NCBI GenBank assembly: GCA_946479395.1
Contig: CAMLFV010000120.1
Span: forward strand, 1 to 8,274
DNA: 8,274 bases
Reading direction: 5' to 3'
Origin: an uncultured Flavobacterium sp.
GTDB taxonomy: Bacteria; Bacteroidota; Bacteroidia; Flavobacteriales; Flavobacteriaceae
Below are positions 6,081 through 8,274 of this stretch, piece by piece. The notes beneath the pieces are model-generated. The model was given only the letters and a program-made list of their open reading frames with translations, did not search any database and had not been told where the DNA came from. How positions within the stretch are numbered: the stretch's first letter is position 1; each line of letters opens with the position of its first letter. Position numbers and translations under genes: made by a program.

Positions 6081-6138
6081 AAAACTTCTTTAGTAAAAGT
6101 GTGCAATTTAGTTTCCTCATTAACATTTAATCTAAATT

Positions 6139-7425
6139 ATGGCATATTTTTTTACATCAGAATCTGTGAGTGAAGGGCATCCAGATAAAATTGCAGATCA
6201 AATTTCAGACGCTTTAATTGACAACTTTTTAGCTTTTGACGAAAATTCAAAGGTTGCTTGTGAAACTTTGGTTACTACCGGTCAGGTTATTTTGGCAGGC
6301 GAAGTAAAATCGAACACTTATTTAGATGTTCAGCAAATTGCGCGTGATGTAATCAAGAAAATTGGTTACACAAAAAGCGAATATATGTTCGATGCGAATT
6401 CGTGCGGAATTTTATCGGCAATTCATGAGCAATCGGCAGATATCAACCAAGGAGTTGACAAAGCAAATAAAGAAGAACAAGGTGCTGGTGACCAAGGTAT
6501 CATGTTTGGTTACGCTACCACCGAAACCGAGGATTATATGCCTTTAGCATTAGATTTATCACACAAATTATTGCAGGAATTAGCAGAATTGCGTAGAGAA
6601 AACAAGGAAATTACCTATTTGCGTCCCTATGCAAAATCGCAGGTTACGTTGGAATATGACGATGATAACAAACCAAAACGTGTGGTAACGATTGTTTTAT
6701 CAACCCAACACGACGATTTTGTTAAGCCCGAAAACAATTCTGCAGATGCTAAAAACACAGCAGAAAAAGCAATGCAAGATCAAATTAAAAAAGATATTGT
6801 GTCAATTTTAATTCCTCGCTTATTAAAGAAATATCCGCAATACCAACCTTATTTTAACAAGGAAATAACCTATCACATAAACCCAACAGGTATTTTCATC
6901 ATTGGCGGACCACATGGAGATACAGGTTTAACAGGTAGAAAAATTATTGTTGATACGTACGGTGGTAAAGGTGCGCACGGTGGTGGAGCTTTTTCCGGGA
7001 AAGATCCAAGTAAAGTTGATCGTTCTGCGGCATATGCTGCAAGATACATTGCAAAGAACTTAGTTGCGGCTGGTGTTGCAGACGAATTGTTGGTTCAAGT
7101 TTCTTACGCTATCGGAATTGCTGAACCAATGGGCGTTTTCGTGAATACTTACGGAACAGCAAAAGTAAATTTAACCGATGGTGAAATTGCAGATAAATTA
7201 CAGCAATTGTTTGATTTACGTCCGTATCATATCGAACAAACATTGAAATTAAGAAAACCAATTTACAGTGAAACTGCAGCTTACGGACACATGGGACGTA
7301 AAAATGAGGTTGTTAATAAAACTTTTAAAAACCCGAACGGTGAAGAAAAAACTATTGAGGTAGAATTGTTTACTTGGGAAAAGTTAGATAAAATCGATGC
7401 TGTAAAACAAGCTTTTAACTTATAA
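6139..7425 (+). CDS. metK: S-adenosylmethionine synthetase (methionine adenosyltransferase)
   Basis: MetK makes S-adenosylmethionine from methionine and ATP in the cytosol, releasing phosphate and pyrophosphate. The 428-residue product has the family motifs in order: [20 protein letters not shown] (6-25) with catalytic His14 and the metal-binding Asp16, the [12 protein letters not shown] signature (115-126), [20 protein letters not shown] (256-275) and the P-loop-like [20 protein letters not shown] (281-300). It is longer than E. coli MetK (384 residues); the extra length seems to lie in loops around 150-240 and near the C-terminus, as is common in Bacteroidota. The start at 6139 opens directly into the conserved N-terminus. 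It has its own promoter, a probable SAM-II riboswitch and a strong terminator, so it is monocistronic and probably SAM-repressed. No other methionine-cycle gene is adjacent. Confidence 0.98.
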   Translation: MAYFFTSESVSEGHPDKIADQISDALIDNFLAFDENSKVACETLVTTGQVILAGEVKSNTYLDVQQIARDVIKKIGYTKSEYMFDANSCGILSAIHEQSADINQGVDKANKEEQGAGDQGIMFGYATTETEDYMPLALDLSHKLLQELAELRRENKEITYLRPYAKSQVTLEYDDDNKPKRVVTIVLSTQHDDFVKPENNSADAKNTAEKAMQDQIKKDIVSILIPRLLKKYPQYQPYFNKEITYHINPTGIFIIGGPHGDTGLTGRKIIVDTYGGKGAHGGGAFSGKDPSKVDRSAAYAARYIAKNLVAAGVADELLVQVSYAIGIAEPMGVFVNTYGTAKVNLTDGEIADKLQQLFDLRPYHIEQTLKLRKPIYSETAAYGHMGRKNEVVNKTFKNPNGEEKTIEVELFTWEKLDKIDAVKQAFNL

Positions 7426-7449
7426 TTGATACCATATAAATTTTTAACG

Positions 7450-7490
7450 AAAGTCGCTTTTAAAAAATATTAAAAGCGACTTTTTATTTC
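7450..7490 (+). terminator. Rho-independent terminator of metK
   Basis: A perfect 14-bp stem (7450-7463 with 7470-7483, core AAGTCGC/GCGACTT) with a 6-base loop is followed by TTTTTATTTC at 7481-7490. It begins 25 bases after the metK stop and precedes the promoter of the next gene. Confidence 0.92.
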
Positions 7491-7507
7491 GATTGATTTA
7501 TAAAATA

Positions 7508-7542
7508 TTTCATTTTTTTTAAATACTTTAGTTGTAAAGTTG
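7508..7542 (+). promoter_or_regulatory. Candidate promoter of the rimK-like gene
   Basis: TAAAGTTG at 7535-7542 is one mismatch from TAnnTTTG. It sits in the same context as the metK -7 element: an eight-T run, 14 bases, then TA, with TTAGTTGTA shared. Where metK has TTTTG at the -33 position, this copy has TTTCA (7508-7512), so the -33 element is degenerate. Confidence 0.4.
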
Positions 7543-7556
7543 TACAAAGAAAAATT

Positions 7557-8274
7557 ATGATTGATAAAGTTATTGTTGGTAGTGAAGAATGGTGTTCATT
7601 GCCAGAATTAAAGGTGCCTGCTATAAAAGTTCGGGTAGATTCTGGTGCAAAAACTTCCGCATTACATGCCGAACAAATTACACCTTTCGATAAAAATGGA
7701 GAAACTTGGGTGCGATTTGTGATTCATCCTATTCAAAAAAATGTTAAAAATTCTATTGTTTGCGAGGCAAAAGTAATTGATAAACGCATTGTAAAAAGCA
7801 GTACAGGAACACGCGAAAGTCGATTTGTTATTAATACCGAAATATCGCTTGGTGAAAAATCGTGGGTTATTGAATTAACTTTGACAAATCGCGATTCAAT
7901 GGGTTTCCGCATGCTTTTAGGTCGTGAAGCTATGACTGGAAAAATTATTGTAGATCCCGACGAGCGTTTTAAATTTGGCGTTGTAACTCCAGAGAAAATC
8001 AAAGAATATTACAATACAACAAATATAGAAAAACACGGTTTACGGATTGGGTTACTGGCAAGTAATCCCGATTTATATTCAAACAAACGAATTATTGAAG
8101 CCGGTGAATTGCGTGGACATGAAATGCACTTTTTGAATATCAAGCATTGTTATATGAAATTAGATGCTCACCAGCCCGAAATTCATTATCGTGGCGGACG
8201 CATTTTGAACGATTTTGATGCGATCATTCCAAGAATTCGTCCTAGCATGACGTATTACGGATGTTCACTTATCC
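7557..8274 (+). CDS. RimB-type retropepsin-like domain fused to RimK ATP-grasp ligase (3' partial)
   Basis: The gene runs off the right edge; 239 residues are visible with no stop. Residues about 1-140 match the retropepsin-like family named ATP-dependent zinc protease or RimB: VDSGAKTSALHA (27-38) with the Asp28-Ser-Gly catalytic motif, and the second hallmark MLLGREAM (119-126). From about residue 160 the chain matches the start of RimK, the ATP-grasp ligase that adds glutamates to ribosomal protein S6: LRIGLLASNPDLYSNKRI, then CYMKLD, HYRGGRIL, FDAIIPRIRPSMTYYG. The ATP-binding core lies outside the window. In pseudomonads RimB and RimK are separate proteins, one trimming and one adding glutamate; here both activities may sit on one chain, which is inference. 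The start at 7557 follows a weak Bacteroidota-type promoter. Other substrates are possible, as RimK-like ligases are diverse. Confidence 0.9.
   Translation, partial: MIDKVIVGSEEWCSLPELKVPAIKVRVDSGAKTSALHAEQITPFDKNGETWVRFVIHPIQKNVKNSIVCEAKVIDKRIVKSSTGTRESRFVINTEISLGEKSWVIELTLTNRDSMGFRMLLGREAMTGKIIVDPDERFKFGVVTPEKIKEYYNTTNIEKHGLRIGLLASNPDLYSNKRIIEAGELRGHEMHFLNIKHCYMKLDAHQPEIHYRGGRILNDFDAIIPRIRPSMTYYGCSLI

Noticed and set aside
6069..6173. A 34-codon frame starting at an ATG inside the metK leader and overlapping the metK start, as a possible leader peptide
   Set aside because: Its ATG is part of the AUGCUAAA segment of the riboswitch, it is out of frame with metK, and it has no methionine-rich or other attenuator-like content.
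6362..6547. Alternative-frame plus-strand frame inside metK
   Set aside because: Shadow of a highly conserved coding region.
7733..8002. Minus-strand frame within the rimK-like gene
   Set aside because: The plus strand encodes conserved RimB/RimK motifs throughout; the antisense product has no recognisable features.

Overview
The window is chromosomal DNA from a low-GC member of the Bacteroidota, most likely Flavobacteriaceae (Flavobacterium/Myroides-like). The grounds are A+T-rich sequence, no Shine-Dalgarno motifs before the genes, several promoters of the Bacteroidota type (TTTG or TTG, about 19-22 bases, then TAnnTTTG), and protein types typical of the group. No mobile element, CRISPR array, tRNA or rRNA is visible. 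The genus is an inference from memory of these families, not from a search.

Layout, left to right. 1-148 is an A+T-rich leader with no supported gene. 149-730 (+) is a pentapeptide-repeat protein. It ends tail-to-tail with rlmF (727-1605, -), a 23S rRNA m6A methyltransferase; the two stop codons overlap within one TTAA. Directly upstream of rlmF, with no gap, lies a four-helix membrane protein of unknown function (1606-2022, -). A strong terminator (2041-2079) then closes guaA (2083-3615, -), GMP synthetase. guaA is divergent from an NlpE-like lipoprotein (3757-4524, +), which is followed by a 16-bp perfect hairpin. Next comes a two-gene minus-strand operon, transcribed right to left: an acyl-CoA thioesterase of hotdog fold (5456-5851), then, 6 bases later, an ATP-cone/Mrr-type nuclease fusion (4613-5449). 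Divergent from that operon is metK (6139-7425, +), S-adenosylmethionine synthetase, with a good Bacteroidota promoter and a leader that reads as a SAM-II-type riboswitch. After the metK terminator (7450-7490), a retropepsin-like (RimB-type) domain fused to a RimK ATP-grasp ligase starts at 7557 and runs off the right edge.

Most of the genes are housekeeping: nucleotide synthesis, SAM synthesis, rRNA methylation and ribosomal-protein-type modification. MetK makes the SAM that RlmF uses, and the metK leader probably senses SAM, but the genes are separate transcription units and no common pathway ties the window together. The points most worth a second look are the metK leader with its possible switch helix, the ATP-cone/nuclease fusion, the RimB-RimK fusion, and the pentapeptide protein with a mid-coil register shift. 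I found no convincing wholly new system.
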